In this document: positions 48,101 through 58,790 of the stretch, one piece after another | Position numbering within the stretch: position 1 is the first letter of the stretch | How the letters are laid out: the number at the start of each line of letters is the position of its first letter | DNA from: Mimachlamys varia | Taxonomy: Eukaryota; Mollusca; Bivalvia; Pectinida; Pectinidae | Assembly: GCA_947623455.1 (NCBI GenBank) | Contig: OX392534.1 | Coordinates: forward strand, 8,442,001-8,506,000 | Length of the DNA stretch: 64,000 nucleotides | Direction of reading: 5' to 3' | The notes under the pieces: generated by a model | The model's database searches: none | Seen by the model: only the letters and a program-made list of their open reading frames with translations | Told to the model about the DNA's origin: nothing | Position numbers and translations under genes: made by a program

Positions 48101-51100
48101 AGTAGAAAGAACCGTTCATTTTGCAGATGCGAACAAGTGATTGTTGATATTAGGTTCGTGATAGGGCTCACATGCAAAAACAAAAAAAAAGGAATATGAC
48201 TTTCTCGGTCTTATAGCTGTACTTCAATAATGAGTTCGCTCTGTCCATTAACTGTGGCTTTCTTGAGCGTTCAGGATGAAAAATATTTTAATGGTCAACT
48301 CTGGTATTCATAAACTACCCCTAGCGTTCATGGTGTAAGTTATAAGTTACACATGCATTCTATGGTTTGATAGCTTAGATGTTCATTAACTAATTGTAGC
48401 TCACTCTGGCGGTGTTTAAGATGTTTATGGTTTACTCTGGTATCAATTAGCTTAATGTGGCCCACTTAAGCGTCCACGATGTAAGTTATTTTGATAGTCA
48501 GCTCTGGTGCTCATTAACTAATTCTTGCTTACCCTAGCATTCACGGTGTACGTGATGTTTGTGGTGAGCTCTGGTGTTCATTGCCTCAAGTAGCCACACA
48601 CAAGAAGTGAAAGTGTTTATATTACATAATATTCATGGATGTTGTAACACTGAAGGACGTCTTAGCCAGGTAGACGGTAAATCTTATCATACGTCGTAAT
48701 CAGCTGCGACAGTGGTCATTTGTATAGCCTGGTTTAAAACATACATACCTGTTGGTTATGTCAGAGTTAGGTAACAGCTGTATTTACCTAGCTCTGCTAA
48801 TTAGTGTATGTCAGAGATAGGTAAGGTAATAGCTGTATTTACCTGGGTATTTACATGGCTCTACTAATTAGTGTATTCAAGTCATTTCATAGATTACGTC
48901 TTAAAATACCTTAAAAACCACGGAGGGTTATAGATGCGTCATGATAATAAAGTTCAATCAACCTGCAAAGTTTGGGGGATTTGTGACGTGCTACAAACTA
49001 ATAAAGCCCATAAAATATATATCTTGAATAGGTTAATTTAGATGCACGTGTGTGTATATTTGGTTTGTATTATTTAGTTCATAAAGACTCTAGCAGTGAC
49101 AGTTTACTTATGTAAATAACAGTGTCGTATTTAAATAGGTCTACATTTATCTAGTACACTGGTGTTTTGTGTCGGTGGGTAGCTATACCCTGCCTACGTC
49201 ACACAAACTGAAGGCACCCTTACCTCGTACCGAAGGCCACTTCAACCTTCAAAATACCCATGTTAAAAGTCACAACAAAGAATTTAGTAAGTGCTCGTTT
49301 ACTGCAGTGTGGCCGGGAAAAAACATGAACATTTATAATTTATGTTCGTGAAGAAATTTTAAGAACTGTTTGATCGTCGCATTGATTGATAAATAAATAC
49401 GTTTTTACGTGTCGGTTATTAATTCGAGAAATACCTGTTTTACGTATAATGACCTCTATCCTTTGTCGGGTATACTAAACAGTCGACCTCTATACTGGCG
49501 GATACGTACGTAAACAGTAACCGGGACATTAACACGACTCTCGTCTTAAACTGTTAAATAATGAAGATTCCCACGAGGTCTATGATTTTAATAACCAGAA
49601 TAATTGAGTTAGAGCGCAAGTTTTGGAATCGATTATCCTCTATTTCACAATGGGAGTATTAATATACCAGGTAGAGGTATAAGGTCAGAGTGATATATCC
49701 TAGATGATAAATGAATTACATAGATCGATAGATGAGTAGCTAAATATAAATCAGAATTACTATCTGTTGTACTACGACTTTCCTCCGACGGCTACCTGTT
49801 GTTGTATATGGCCATCTTTCTAGTCGTATCTGAACGAGATCATTGGATTTAATGTAATGACTTATACGGATTTAAATCAATTACCGATGCTTTTAAATAT
49901 GTAACATCGCCATTATACCATGTCTACAGACAAAACGAAATGGTCAGCGCTGACCAGCAGTGAAAATATTATCAAAGTATCAAAGTATATTATCAAAAGG
50001 TTCCCTTTAAAAACCGAGTATCTGTATACTTATCGTGGATTAAAATCAAAAGATCGCGTGAAGCAATATACTGCATACGAAGGCTAGAGTCGGCTGTTTC
50101 AACAGATTTAGTACAAAGACCAGGGTGTTGTGTGTTAAGGTTCAGTTTATTAGGAATGTTTGTGTTTTACGTCCTGTCGACACCTACATTTAAGGGAAAG
50201 CAAGAGCTTCCGGAGAAAAACCACCGACCTGCGGCCAATACCTAGCGACCGTTCCACGTAAACCTCGAACCCGGGACCCAGAAGTGTCTAACCCGCGACC
50301 CAGGGGTGGAGGGCTAATGGTAACAAAATGTCAGACACCTTTAGAACTTGGTCACCACGACCCAGATGTGGAGGGCTAGTGGTAACAGAATATCAGACAC
50401 CTTAACCATTTTGCCAGCTTGGAGATATAGAGGTTACACATGAACAACGAGTGGTTGTTGGATATGGTACTTATTTCACTCGAGTTAGTATTTTTTGAAA
50501 GTTAAAGCTCGTGTCGTTTGTAACGTTTAAAAAATAATTAACGAGAGTGAAATTCCATATCCAATATTATAGCCACGAGTCGTGTGGTCTGTTTTTACCA
50601 CAATATCGGTCAGAAACAGCTGGAGAGAACCGCGAACTATGATATGCGCAAAACTATCATCTCGAATATATATTTCCACCAATAGTTGACGACGTCAACA
50701 ATCGATGACGTCGTTAACAATCAGCAAGTGACTTGTTCCGGTCAAATTTCATCATGTCAACCAATCAAAATGCGTTTAGAGTTTATTCCACGTGTGGTAT
50801 AAACAAAATGCTATTCAACAGCTGTAATGATTATTTGATACCCTGGGAGTATAATAACACCCACATATTGTGGTAGAAACAATACACTCTTATTGTTTAC
50901 TAATTGTTTATATGTTTGTTATATCAACAATTGTTACATAATAAGTATGGGTTTTCCATGGTGCCTAATCCTCTGCATTATTTTTTTTGCAATGAAATTG
51001 ATTGAAATGAAACTATTTACAGAGGACGCGTTTGCCATATTGTTGGGGAGACTGTTCCAGATACCTATGCCACTATTAATGAAATGTATTCTCGTGACTT

Positions 51101-52810
51101 CAACGATAAGATTTAACCGATGTTTGAACAAAAAGTCAAATGCACTGACTTATTGGTTTCATACAAAGTTTATCTTCATGTTCATACATGTAAAAAGACA
51201 ATAATTATTTAACTTGACAAAACCTCGCACATAAAGTCCAAACACCGTGACAACTATATCAAAAAATAAATAACTGGTTACCATTTCTATAAAAGATAAG
51301 AGAAATATCATTATTTACCATTAAACCAGTACCCTACATATCGTTTAAAGTTTACATCAATACTATATTACTATTACACCAAGAAAAAGCTTGGGGATTT
51401 AATTATCAATTCTATCGAACTGTGTTTAATTGTTCAGCATTACTTCTAAAGCTTCAGTGATTTCCGTTTCAGTCCTTAGAGGATGAGACATCGATATCGA
51501 CACCCCCCACCCCCCATTTCATTTATTATCATATTGAACGAGTAGATTCTGTTCACTTAACAATGAGGACGACATTAAGGTCAATCCATGTTACCAATTT
51601 GGATGATAGGAACTTATCCAGGTGGGTGTCGGGAACCCACCAGTGTTAATGACAGGGAAGTTACCGATGTGCATGAGGGGAAACTAACAGATGTGGATTA
51701 TTGGAAACTTACCGATGTGGATAAGGGGGAACTTACCGATGTGGATGAGGGGACACTTACCGATGTGGATGAGGAGAAACTTACCGATGTGGATGAGGGG
51801 ACACTTACCGATGTGGATGAGGGGAAACTTACCGATGTGGATGAGGGGAAACTTACCGGTATGGATGAAGGGAAACTTACCGATGTGGATGAGGGGATAC
51901 TTACCGATGTGGATGAGGGGACACTTACCGATGTGGATGAGGAGAAACTTACCGATGTGGATGAGGGGACACTTACCGATGTGGATGAGGGGAAACTTAC
52001 CGATGTGGATGAGGGGAAACTTACCGGTATGGATGAAGGGAAACTTACCGATGTGGATGAGGGGATACTTACCGATGTGGATGAGGGGAAACTTACCGAT
52101 GTGGATGAGGGGAAACTTACCGATGTGGATGAGGGGAAACTTACCGGTATGGATGAGGGGAAACTTACCGGTATGGATGAGGGGAAACTTACCGATGTGG
52201 ATGAGGGGAAACTTACCGGTATGGATGAGGGGAAACTTACCGGTGTGGATGAGGGGGAAGTTACCAATGTGGATGAGTGGAAACTTACCAATTTGGATGA
52301 GGGGAAACTTACCAATGTTGATGTTGGGAACTTATCATAGAGGACGAGAGGGAATTTACCAATGTGGTAAGAGGGAACAGAACTTACCAATATCGGTGAG
52401 AGCGAACAGAATTTACCAATATGGATGTGAAGGGACTTACCGATGTTGATGTTGGAAACTTACCATTGAGGACGAGAGGGAATTTACCAATTTGGTAAGA
52501 GGGAACAGAACCTACCAATGTGGATGTGAAGGGACTTACCAATGTTGATGAGAGGGACGTAATTGGCGGCGTTGATTTTGTTGACAGCCCACTGAATTGT
52601 TGACATGGTATGAAGGGCCCCGATAGAGATCTTCCCACATTCGCCGGTACCCATACTCTGTCGGTTACTCATGATTACGGCGAACATGGCGTTGGCTCCA
52701 GTATTTATCTCGTAAGGGCTTGCCCGGCACTGCTCATGACCTCCGACCCTGTACCCCAACAAGGCCAATTGTGAAATGAGGAGGAGCAAGTCTATATACC
52801 TGGGTGCCAT
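38416..52810 (-). CDS. Seven-exon receptor: two Venus-flytrap domains, one membrane span, disordered tail
   Basis: Exons 52810-52540, 48000-47872, 45293-45139, 44008-43136, 41544-40099, 39799-39508 and 39191-38416 join with matching phases (1,1,0,0,0,1) to exactly 1314 codons. Residues 1-24 are a signal peptide. Two receptor-family ligand-binding (ANF_receptor, mGluR-like) domains follow, about 28-470 and 505-955. Each has the typical FLRT.P.D..QV...I...W......Y...NYGS stretch. The second keeps SYASSSPDL, like the Ser/Thr amino-acid-binding loop of class C receptors, so an amino-acid-type ligand is possible. A membrane span covers about 1024-1050, followed by RRR and a Ser/Pro/Asn-rich 258-residue tail ending SRV, a class I PDZ-type motif. 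There is no kinase, cyclase, Cys-rich or seven-helix part. It is likely a cell-surface sensor that signals through partners. The whole model is by eye, but phase agreement across seven exons is strong. Confidence 0.9.
39508..39799 (-). CDS. Receptor exon 6: stalk and membrane span
   Basis: Acceptor TTTCTATTCATAG precedes 39799; donor CGGCGAG|GTATGT follows 39508. It starts with VGTYKAGKLDL, the closing strand of the second ligand-binding domain. Then come PCGSSCEC, a Thr-rich stalk and one hydrophobic span (TIVIIAVVSSTCLLLIILII) followed by KLRRR. It leaves in phase 1. Confidence 0.9.
40099..41544 (-). CDS. Receptor exon 5: entire second ligand-binding domain
   Basis: A single 1446-bp exon, phase 0 at both ends (acceptor TCATTATTCTAG, donor GTAGAG|GTAAGA). 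It starts VGTYKNSTLSL, closing domain 1, then a Cys-rich linker (SSCASNCSNCTD), then the whole second Venus-flytrap domain with GVIGPYPSGVT, SVSYASSSPDL, YPYFLRTVPSD and NNNYGSKG. Confidence 0.93.
42055..42630 (+). mobile_element. Retroelement fragment, copy 2 (receptor intron 4)
   Basis: The plus strand reads as a broken reverse-transcriptase C-terminal region: AAGGACACAACAGACTCTTC (KDTTDSST), then a stretch like TKLYDKRDDFNF, then AAGTTTAATGGTCGCCATC. The 3' sequence (GTCGTCGATAACTCAGAAGA, CACCTGGTC) matches copies 1 and 3. Several stops make it non-functional. It is inserted antisense to the receptor. Confidence 0.7.
42635..42800 (-). mobile_element. Inverted fragment of the same retroelement
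   Basis: On the minus strand this reads RCRLVLNKLTAQRYW, then KTMRKFYGRHL, with few breaks, the same protein region as copy 2 but in the opposite orientation. The two fragments face each other and would make a hairpin in RNA. Confidence 0.65.
43136..44008 (-). CDS. Receptor exon 4: second half of ligand-binding domain 1
   Basis: Phase 0 at both ends: acceptor TTGTCTCCCCTTAG, donor GTCAAG|GTGAGT. It encodes VVIQLLKDLNWTYIAALYTN, NDNYGSSG and the rest of lobe 2 of the first domain, with several N-glycosylation sites, ending NVARKAFVK. Confidence 0.92.
44009..45138 (-). other. Receptor intron 3
   Basis: Unique sequence with no coding signal. A triplicated 12-bp string (CAATCTGTAAAG type) lies at about 44150-44190. 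Confidence 0.6.
45139..45293 (-). CDS. Receptor exon 3
   Basis: Acceptor TTAATTTTTGCAG, donor GGTCCAG|GTAATG. It enters in phase 1 and leaves in phase 0. The peptide includes GTSRSQTTSNVLNMLG, IPVISPFATLPELAD and FPNFLRTTPADNDQVQ, the conserved core of lobe 1 of the first ligand-binding domain. Confidence 0.92.
45820..47520 (+). pseudogene. Decayed reverse-transcriptase retroelement, probably Penelope-like (copy 3)
   Basis: The longest copy, in receptor intron 2 and antisense to it. Conserved blocks appear in order across several frames and stops: DDMQENWAKREHAELDSLSE (about 45885-45945), VVLSADNASNN and LVCRQYY (about 46075-46130), an RT-like stretch ATSNVLSLVLIIDQALSKLL (about 46325), KDGRQFKYIVV and EFLIGNIIVWFGGKLFQQT (about 46600-46735), METNCWP, SYETEFVEEL, LESNIPASLSYCVYMSQLIR (about 47060-47120) and the 3' region shared with the other copies. 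Catalytic YIDD is degraded to YID plus a stop. The family is known from many marine invertebrate genomes; the class name is from memory of the peptides and is less sure than the RT call. Confidence 0.75.
47872..48000 (-). CDS. Receptor exon 2
   Basis: Acceptor ACTATTTTTTTCAG, donor TTTCTCG|GTAAGT; phase 1 at both ends. It encodes FDMYDDCGIERYSAFGALDA and the stretch to GDGAYELFL. The YDDC motif matches the first-lobe Cys of class C-type ligand domains. Confidence 0.9.
48225..48870. repeat. Degenerate tandem repeats in receptor intron 1
   Basis: At 48225-48600 a unit of about 85-95 bp recurs around four times with strong divergence (CTCTGGTGTTCATTAACTAA type, followed by a GCGTTCACGGTGTAAGTTAT type). 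At 48765-48870 a second pair of diverged copies shares AGCTGTATTTACCT and GCTCTGCTAATTAGTGTATG. Confidence 0.6.
50130..50420 (-). mobile_element. SINE-like remnant
   Basis: On the minus strand it contains GGGTCCCGGGTTCGAGG, close to a tRNA B box, and a GGTGGTTTTTCTCCGGAAGC string of a kind common in invertebrate tRNA-derived SINEs. Two short related copies (CCCAGGGGTGGAGGGCTAAT and CCCAGATGTGGAGGGCTAGT) lie side by side with their flanks. There is no A box of good quality, so it is a remnant. Confidence 0.4.
50440..50885. mobile_element. Two adjacent foldback (MITE-like) elements
   Basis: First element: GTTGGATATGGTACTTATTT (about 50457) pairs with the reverse complement of GAGTGAAATTCCATATCCAA (about 50546); the flanking CACGAGT strings pair as well. 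Second element: TTTTTACCACAATAT (about 50593) pairs with ATATTGTGGTAGAAAC (about 50866). Between them lies a near-palindrome, GTTGACGACGTCAAC. There is no coding sequence. Confidence 0.6.
51600..52535 (-). repeat. 24-bp array carrying repeated 5' splice sites
   Basis: About 35 units. On the gene's strand each unit reads CATCCACATCGGTAAGTTTC plus CCCT, so it contains a perfect 5' splice-site string (G|GTAAGT). The receptor's own exon 1 ends AACATTG|GTAAGTCCC at 52540, just upstream, and is clearly related. Units near exon 1 are diverged and of mixed length; units at 51720-52260 are nearly identical, with two-variant blocks (ACCGATGTGG versus ACCGGTATGG). The period is a multiple of three, so long repetitive frames exist on both strands; I do not treat them as genes. 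Confidence 0.93.
52540..52810 (-). CDS. Receptor exon 1: start codon and signal peptide
   Basis: ATG at 52810 in good context (ATCAAAATGG). The peptide starts MAPRYIDLLLLISQLALLGY, a clear signal peptide, and runs to CGKISIGALHTMSTIQWAVN and VPLINI. Donor AACATTG|GTAAGTCC at 52540, phase 1. The intron that follows immediately enters the 24-bp array that repeats this donor. Confidence 0.9.
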
Positions 52811-55150
52811 TTTGATCAATTAGCCTAAACTGTCACATACCTTGTAGTCAATATTTACATCTAGATCGGGTACGCGTATACCTACTGACGTATAAATTAC
52901 TGTCCCTCATGGTCCCAATGTACAGTCCACACGGTAGTGTTGTGTCCACTACCCACGAAAGAATATAATACATCCGTGTCTTTTCGCTGTCTGTAAACAC
53001 AAACGTGGTCCCATCTCTGATTACTCAAATGTATAAAGCGCTGTCACGCTCTCGTTCCCTCACATCGTTGAACCCGACTGTTTTAGTTTTAAAAGGCTTA
53101 TATTCCACACTAATAAACACAGATGTTACGGTAAAACCTCCCTCGGGTCGACACCCACTGTACACGAGTGTCCCGAATCGGCTATCACTGTCCCAACACA
53201 GGCCTCCGTAGGGTATGTAAACACCAAACTATCACTGTTTCAATATTGTTGAATTTCGTTAGAATACAAACATGGCAGACGATGTATCCTGAAACGATTG
53301 AAGTTAACTGGTTCCGGTTTGACCCAGTGAGGGTCATGTGGGAGAGATGCGTCATGACCCTGCCCAGGCCCAGGTTTTATGTCCCTACCTGTCTGGCCAG
53401 CAGACGTTAGACTGGACACCTAATCTGCAAACAAAGCCAAGACGACTGCAGCCCAGTGATACGATTTTTATCGATTCTACAAAGTCGGGAGGAAATCAAT
53501 AAGGACCCCCGGAGAACCCTACCTGTACGACATTCCACGCTACAAATAGACGTACCTGTACTGTTGTCACTAATCACTCGAGCGAATCGGGGCCTCTACA
53601 TGACACAAAAACTCGGTTTTCTCTCTATTTATGTTTCAATGAAGGAATGTGTGTATGTTACCTAAATTACAATGAGCTGGTCGAGACTTGTTTTATTTCT
53701 CATAACGCTACAGGACTTTTTGTTTCAAATATATTCATATAGGATACATGTGTTTTATGTATCAATGAGATATATGTATATGTCCGTGTTATCATCGTAT
53801 AGATAGGGTTATAAAGGTGGAGAATACACAGGTAAATGGAGGTGTGCCCAACTACCGTTAACACACGAATACACACTTATACACCTGTATTTACCTGCAG
53901 ATTATTTACCTGTGACCAACTTCAGTGATAGGTAATCATACCTGTCCACATTCCGACCGTAATGGAATATTGATAATAGAAAAGGCCGATCATGTCAGGG
54001 GTTGGACACCCAAGTGTTTAAATTCCCGATTATACAGAGTAGTTAGTTCAACGATCCCAAAACTCTCGAATAAAATTATTGTTAAAGCCCACATACCATC
54101 CGCTATATATATTATTTAAGAAAATCCAATATGCTTATTTGTCTTTAATGAATATGAAGAATTTAGTCAAAAGCATTTTATATTAGTTTCAGATTCCGTT
54201 CATTTTCTATTTTGCATTGATTTCCGTTGAACTAACAAATCTTTTAATATTAACTTGATCATTATCATATACATGTATAACCCAAAATGAGACTCTAATA
54301 AAGCTTAAATATTGAAATCAGACCTCAAACAAACATGAACATATGTATTAACAATACTGTAGATAAAACAGAACATCGATCAGTTGAGTTCTGATAAATA
54401 AGGCCCTAGACACTTTAGGACAAAAATAAATTGCATTATCTAGAAACTACACTGTACAATTTATTGAATTAACTTTAGGATAAAACTTGCATTGTATTTT
54501 GCCTCAAAAAAGATATTACAATAATATATCTCTAAATATCACTTATATGACTCGTTCGTTTCGAAATAGTTGTAACATTAGAACTGACCAGGGCTAATCG
54601 GGACCAGATGAGAAGTTTGGGATTAGGATATAATCTATAAGTGTGTGATGGTATCGGATATCTAAAGTTATAGGTATCCATTGTAATTGCTATTTACCTG
54701 CACGACATTTCGACATAGATCACCCTTAAAGTATTAAATATATAACATCACGTATAAGGCCCTGCCGACTCGGTGATGAATTGAAAACAATTCTTTAACT
54801 GTCACAAATAGAGGCATTATTTAAGACCCAGCGACAAACACAGGCAGCAGGAAACACCAGTATACACTTACGTAATCTACACACACACGGACTACGTTAT
54901 ATATTTACCTGACATAATACCGCTCCTTGTATTGTTTAAAACAACCAATGGTAGAGACGGAAGAGCCCAACGTCCAAACCCACAAACTAACGATTTGTCT
55001 TAAATTGTATACAATGAAAAAAACATGTGTTGTGTAAATACAAAAGCATATCTGTTAAAATCTGTCTGGAGAAGGCTCTGACATAAGATATATTTATATA
55101 ATTGTAGTTTGCCAATTACTTATTTCTAAGCACATTTTACCGTCTTTTCA
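52811..55150. other. 5' flank of the receptor gene and intergenic DNA
   Basis: No gene is seen. The receptor promoter should lie in the first few hundred bases; I could not identify a clear TATA or initiator. Frames at 53005-53665 are short and lack splice or composition support. Confidence 0.4.
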
Positions 55151-55285
55151 TCAGGCCCCGGGGTCATGAAATGGACTTAACTTAAGTTTGACTTAGCCAA
55201 TCACAAATAGCGTCACTAAATGTAACGTATTACGTAACTGGCTAAGCAAAAACTTATTAAGTCCAAGATTGTTTCATGATCTCGG
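55150..55285. mobile_element. Foldback MITE-like element, about 130 bp
   Basis: GGGGTCATGAAATGGACTTA at the left pairs with TAAGTCCAAGATTGTTTCAT plus GATCTC at the right. TTTGACTTAGCCA pairs with TGGCTAAGCAAAAA. The stem covers most of the element. Confidence 0.7.
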
Positions 55286-55524
55286 AGCAGATTGTATTAC
55301 ATTGATTGTTACAACATTGCGTCGTATCTTGATGGTTTGAAATAGTTGACGTTTGGTGCATACAAAGTTTATTACTTCTCTGTCACCATCTTCTGCTGAA
55401 CATCCTTCAAGAATTTGATTGATGGCGTTATTGCTATATAGCATTGAATGTTCTCCCACACTTCACAGGTTCATTCCCTTTCTTGTAAGGTGAAGCTGAG
55501 GTAAACCTGTCTTGATTTACCTAG

Positions 55525-55640
55525 ATCTTAATAATAATAATAATATACAATATTTGATATAGCGCCCTATTTAGCTAACATAAGCCACATTAAAGCGCTT
55601 TACAGTACATAGATATACAATTCTTATACAATCAATACAT
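55525..55640. mobile_element. Dispersed-repeat tail
   Basis: An ATAATAATAATAATA run followed by TATAGCGCCCTATTT and AAAGCGCTTTACAGTACATA. This layout (a short microsatellite joined to TATAGCGCC and AAGCGCTTTACA) is common at the ends of dispersed repeats in marine invertebrates. The exact family is not identified. Confidence 0.4.
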
Positions 55641-56637
55641 ATAGTTCTATCATATACAATTCTGAGGAGTTCGCAGGGGCTGCCTTATCGGGCGCTAACT
55701 ACTTGTCCTATACCACCTGGCTAATATCTCGATATGTGTGTGTGTATGTATGCGTGTGTGCTGGAGATGAATAAGACAGGTTACGAGTTGTACGCGCTGT
55801 TACTCTAATACGTCATGATCATTATCACGTCATCACTTTATTGTGTGATATCAGAGCAACGTCACCGATTTCCTCGCACATTACATCTGCTATTCCTTGA
55901 TGGTGGCGCGATGCACCGAGTTCACATTATAGCTTATTTTACGATAGGAAAGCATCGATTACCTCTGTATAATGTAGACAGAAAATCTCAAACTTTGGCA
56001 AAAACCATCGTGCTAAAAATCACCAATATTTCCCTCGGGTTGAGATTTTCCAGTCTACATTACACAGGGGTGATCGATTACCGTATATCAGGGTTTTATC
56101 AGCGAGTGTCTAATTTTCGCCATGTTTGCGACAACACTCCAATATCACTAAATTTGGTTTCATTATACAGTAGGTGTAATCTCCCTTGTATTCTTACTTG
56201 ACTGTCGATCACTTTTATAAGTATGTGTATAAAACATTGACAGTGACTCGTTTAAACTTTCGTTATTAATAAAGGTGTGTTCACAGCTGGCCATACCTAG
56301 CCCATTGTGTGTTTAAAAATCATAAAGAACTTGGTGTTTGCAATATCGACATGGTTATGCTCAGATTGGTAACAATCATAAATTACAAACAAAGGGTTAG
56401 GGTTACCCTATTGCCATTCTGTGATAGCTTCGTAGAACTTGGAGATTCCTCTTTTTTGTTATCAGCACTCACTGTTCTCACTGTTGTATCATCTACGAGA
56501 TCGTTCCAGTACACGTCAGATATCTTGCAGATACGTAAGTACTTGGAACAGCAACACGATAATGTTTTCTGTCATTTCAGGAGGTTTAAGATAACGTGAA
56601 GTTGTCAAGGCTGATTGATAAGTTGTGAGCCTCATAT
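55641..56637. other. Intergenic, no gene seen
   Basis: A TG-rich microsatellite lies near 55737-55762. Position 55815-56201 is open for 128 codons on the plus strand but has no recognisable motif and no splice context. I treat it as chance. Confidence 0.35.
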
Positions 56638-57260
56638 TTAAGGGTTTGACTTTTGGTTCACATATTGCATTATTTTCCCAACAGTATCCCCTTCAGTATC
56701 TTTGCCAGCGATGTTTAAATGTCTCTTTTTAAAGACGTCCCTTCTTGGCCGTTCAGAAAAGTTCTCCACTGCATGTTTGACCGAAAGTCGGTACCGAAAA
56801 TGGCCATTATCATTTTTTAATTGATGAAAGTCTAATGCAGCGATATCAGGCGAATAAGGCGAATGCTCAATCAATTCAAAGCCACAATCGTTAAATGAAT
56901 TGTGTCATTAATGGTAATGACACACTTGTGAACATTGTCCTGGTGGAACAACACACCTTTACTGAGTTTTCCGTGGCACTCGAGTTTAATATTTTCTCTT
57001 AACTGCCTAATAAGTGATGCATAATATGTGCCATTCATTGCTTTCCCTTTAGCAGAAAGTCTACCATCAACTATCCAGAAAACCCGAGGCCATAACCTTT
57101 CGAGCTTATGAACAGTACCTTCTTTGGCGAGGGTGAACCAGGTTGCTTCCAATGTTTAGATTATTGTTTGGCCTCTGGGGTGAAATGATAGACCCACGTT
57201 TCATCCAAAGTCACTTATCTCTGCAGATAGTTAGCATGATCTGCTTTTGACCAACTGTCA
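56638..57260 (-). pseudogene. Dead mariner-family transposase
   Basis: On the minus strand the fragments follow mariner order: TLDETWVYHFTPEAKQ at about 57215-57165 (first catalytic Asp in DETW), KHWKQPGSPSPKK, NGTYYASLIRQLRENIKLEC (about 57030), KGVLFHQDN (second catalytic Asp, about 56945) and HSPYSPDIAALDFHQL (about 56865-56820, third catalytic region). A stop after PEAKQ, frame changes near 57120 and 56885, and a missing N-terminal DNA-binding part show it is inactive. I did not find its terminal inverted repeats. Confidence 0.85.
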
Positions 57261-58790
57261 AAATGGCCGCCAAATTGGTATTTTTTTTTGAATGCACATA
57301 AAAATATCTACAAGCAGCGGACACCTATACTTTTCTCACAATTTTCAGATGCAAATATACTATTAAAATTGATCATACTTTTTCGATATAACATGAAATC
57401 TTTAAAAGAGATCAAAACGAGACTAATACATCTTATTGTGTATTTGCATCTTCTCTTACCAATGGTTACAATCCAGTGAAGAGGAAACTCAGGAAAGTAC
57501 TGGGCCGTAAACCTTGGTTAGCGAAGAGGATTTGTTTGTAAACTGCACTGTATTTGCGATTCATAAAAAGGACTGATAAGTGTGTGTAAGCTTATATTTT
57601 TCTTTGTATATATCATTTGTGTGGAAACCATGGTTACCACTTTGAAAAAAATCCAAAACAAATAAACCCCAATATTTGGTACAAAACATTTGACCAGCAC
57701 AAAAAGTATTTCTTTTATCTTCAATTCTATCTGGATTTAAAGATTACATACTTCGTTGCAGAATTATCTGTGTCCAAGCATAGGTCGTCTGTTAAAATTT
57801 TTCGCTATTTCCCATCATGGTCTATTGTCAAAATTTCACTTCCTGTATAGCTAGCTTTTAAAGTGGAAAGGCCAAAATTTTAATCTCTAATCGAAAACAT
57901 TGGGTTTTTTTTTCACAAATGTGAAGCGCACATAGTCTACTTTACCATGCTAATGCCAATTAAAGTGCTTATTATTATTTTAAATTTCGATAGGCATACT
58001 ATTATAGTGATTATAAATTATACAAAAACATCACCACCGTGTTCTACTGTACGCTGCTACCGTAATGTAGAACAGTAATACCATCGGTTGTTTATTCACA
58101 GTTGATTAACGTTCAACTTATAAAATCATTTGTATTCTTTGACTTTTAATGCAGACATATGAAACCATGGACGAAGAATTGTTTTTTTATATAAAATTCT
58201 TTACTTTCAGTGTATACATGCCTAACACCTAGAACGTGTTGCTTTCACTTTTGCTTTCACTTTCACTTGGTATGTAGAGCGAACATAGCATTGCTGATGT
58301 CTATGGATCCTCTGGTAGCGTTCGAGAGACATTTCGTGTATAGCAAATAAATTATTTCTTAATGGTAGTTGCAGTAATGGTGACATCAATAATTTCAAAG
58401 ATTTCTTTGTCCACTGAAGAACTTTTCTGTCCCAGACACGCAAATATTGAACTCTGAGCAAATTAATTAACTACCATGTCGTACTTGATAGAATTAATCT
58501 GGCCCCGCCAAACCAAAGCCGGTCATTTCAGACGGCAGTGAACTGTTCTGACCCGAGAACAGTCTGTTGACCACGTTTCACACTGCAGTGGACTTGAATT
58601 ATTCAGGCATCAACAAACCGATTGACCATATCACACGCCAGTTACTATTAACTGTCCGGGCCTCGGCTTATCCATTACCAAATGATATTTTCGTGAAATG
58701 TTAGCTGAAACAAGTATTTTTCGAAGCTAACATGGATCCTATCTTACAGACTCCGTTGTATTCTGACTTCACTTCTTGTGTGACCCTGGT
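57261..58790. other. Intergenic; 3' flank of the two-exon gene
   Basis: AT-rich with no gene. A possible dispersed-repeat tail (GTGAAGCGCACATAGTCTAC then AAAGTGCTTATTATTATT) lies at about 57920-57985. Confidence 0.4.

Noticed and set aside
51588..52449. Long repetitive frames on both strands over the 24-bp array, which would encode LTDVDEGK-type repeats
   Set aside because: They arise because 24 is a multiple of three and the unit lacks stops in several frames on both strands. The array is explained by the splice-donor unit and lies in the receptor's first intron.
38416..52810. Receptor guanylate cyclase, metabotropic glutamate receptor or Venus kinase receptor
   Set aside because: The ligand-binding domains fit those families, but a single membrane span is followed only by a disordered tail and a stop. 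No cyclase, kinase or seven-helix sequence is present in the window.
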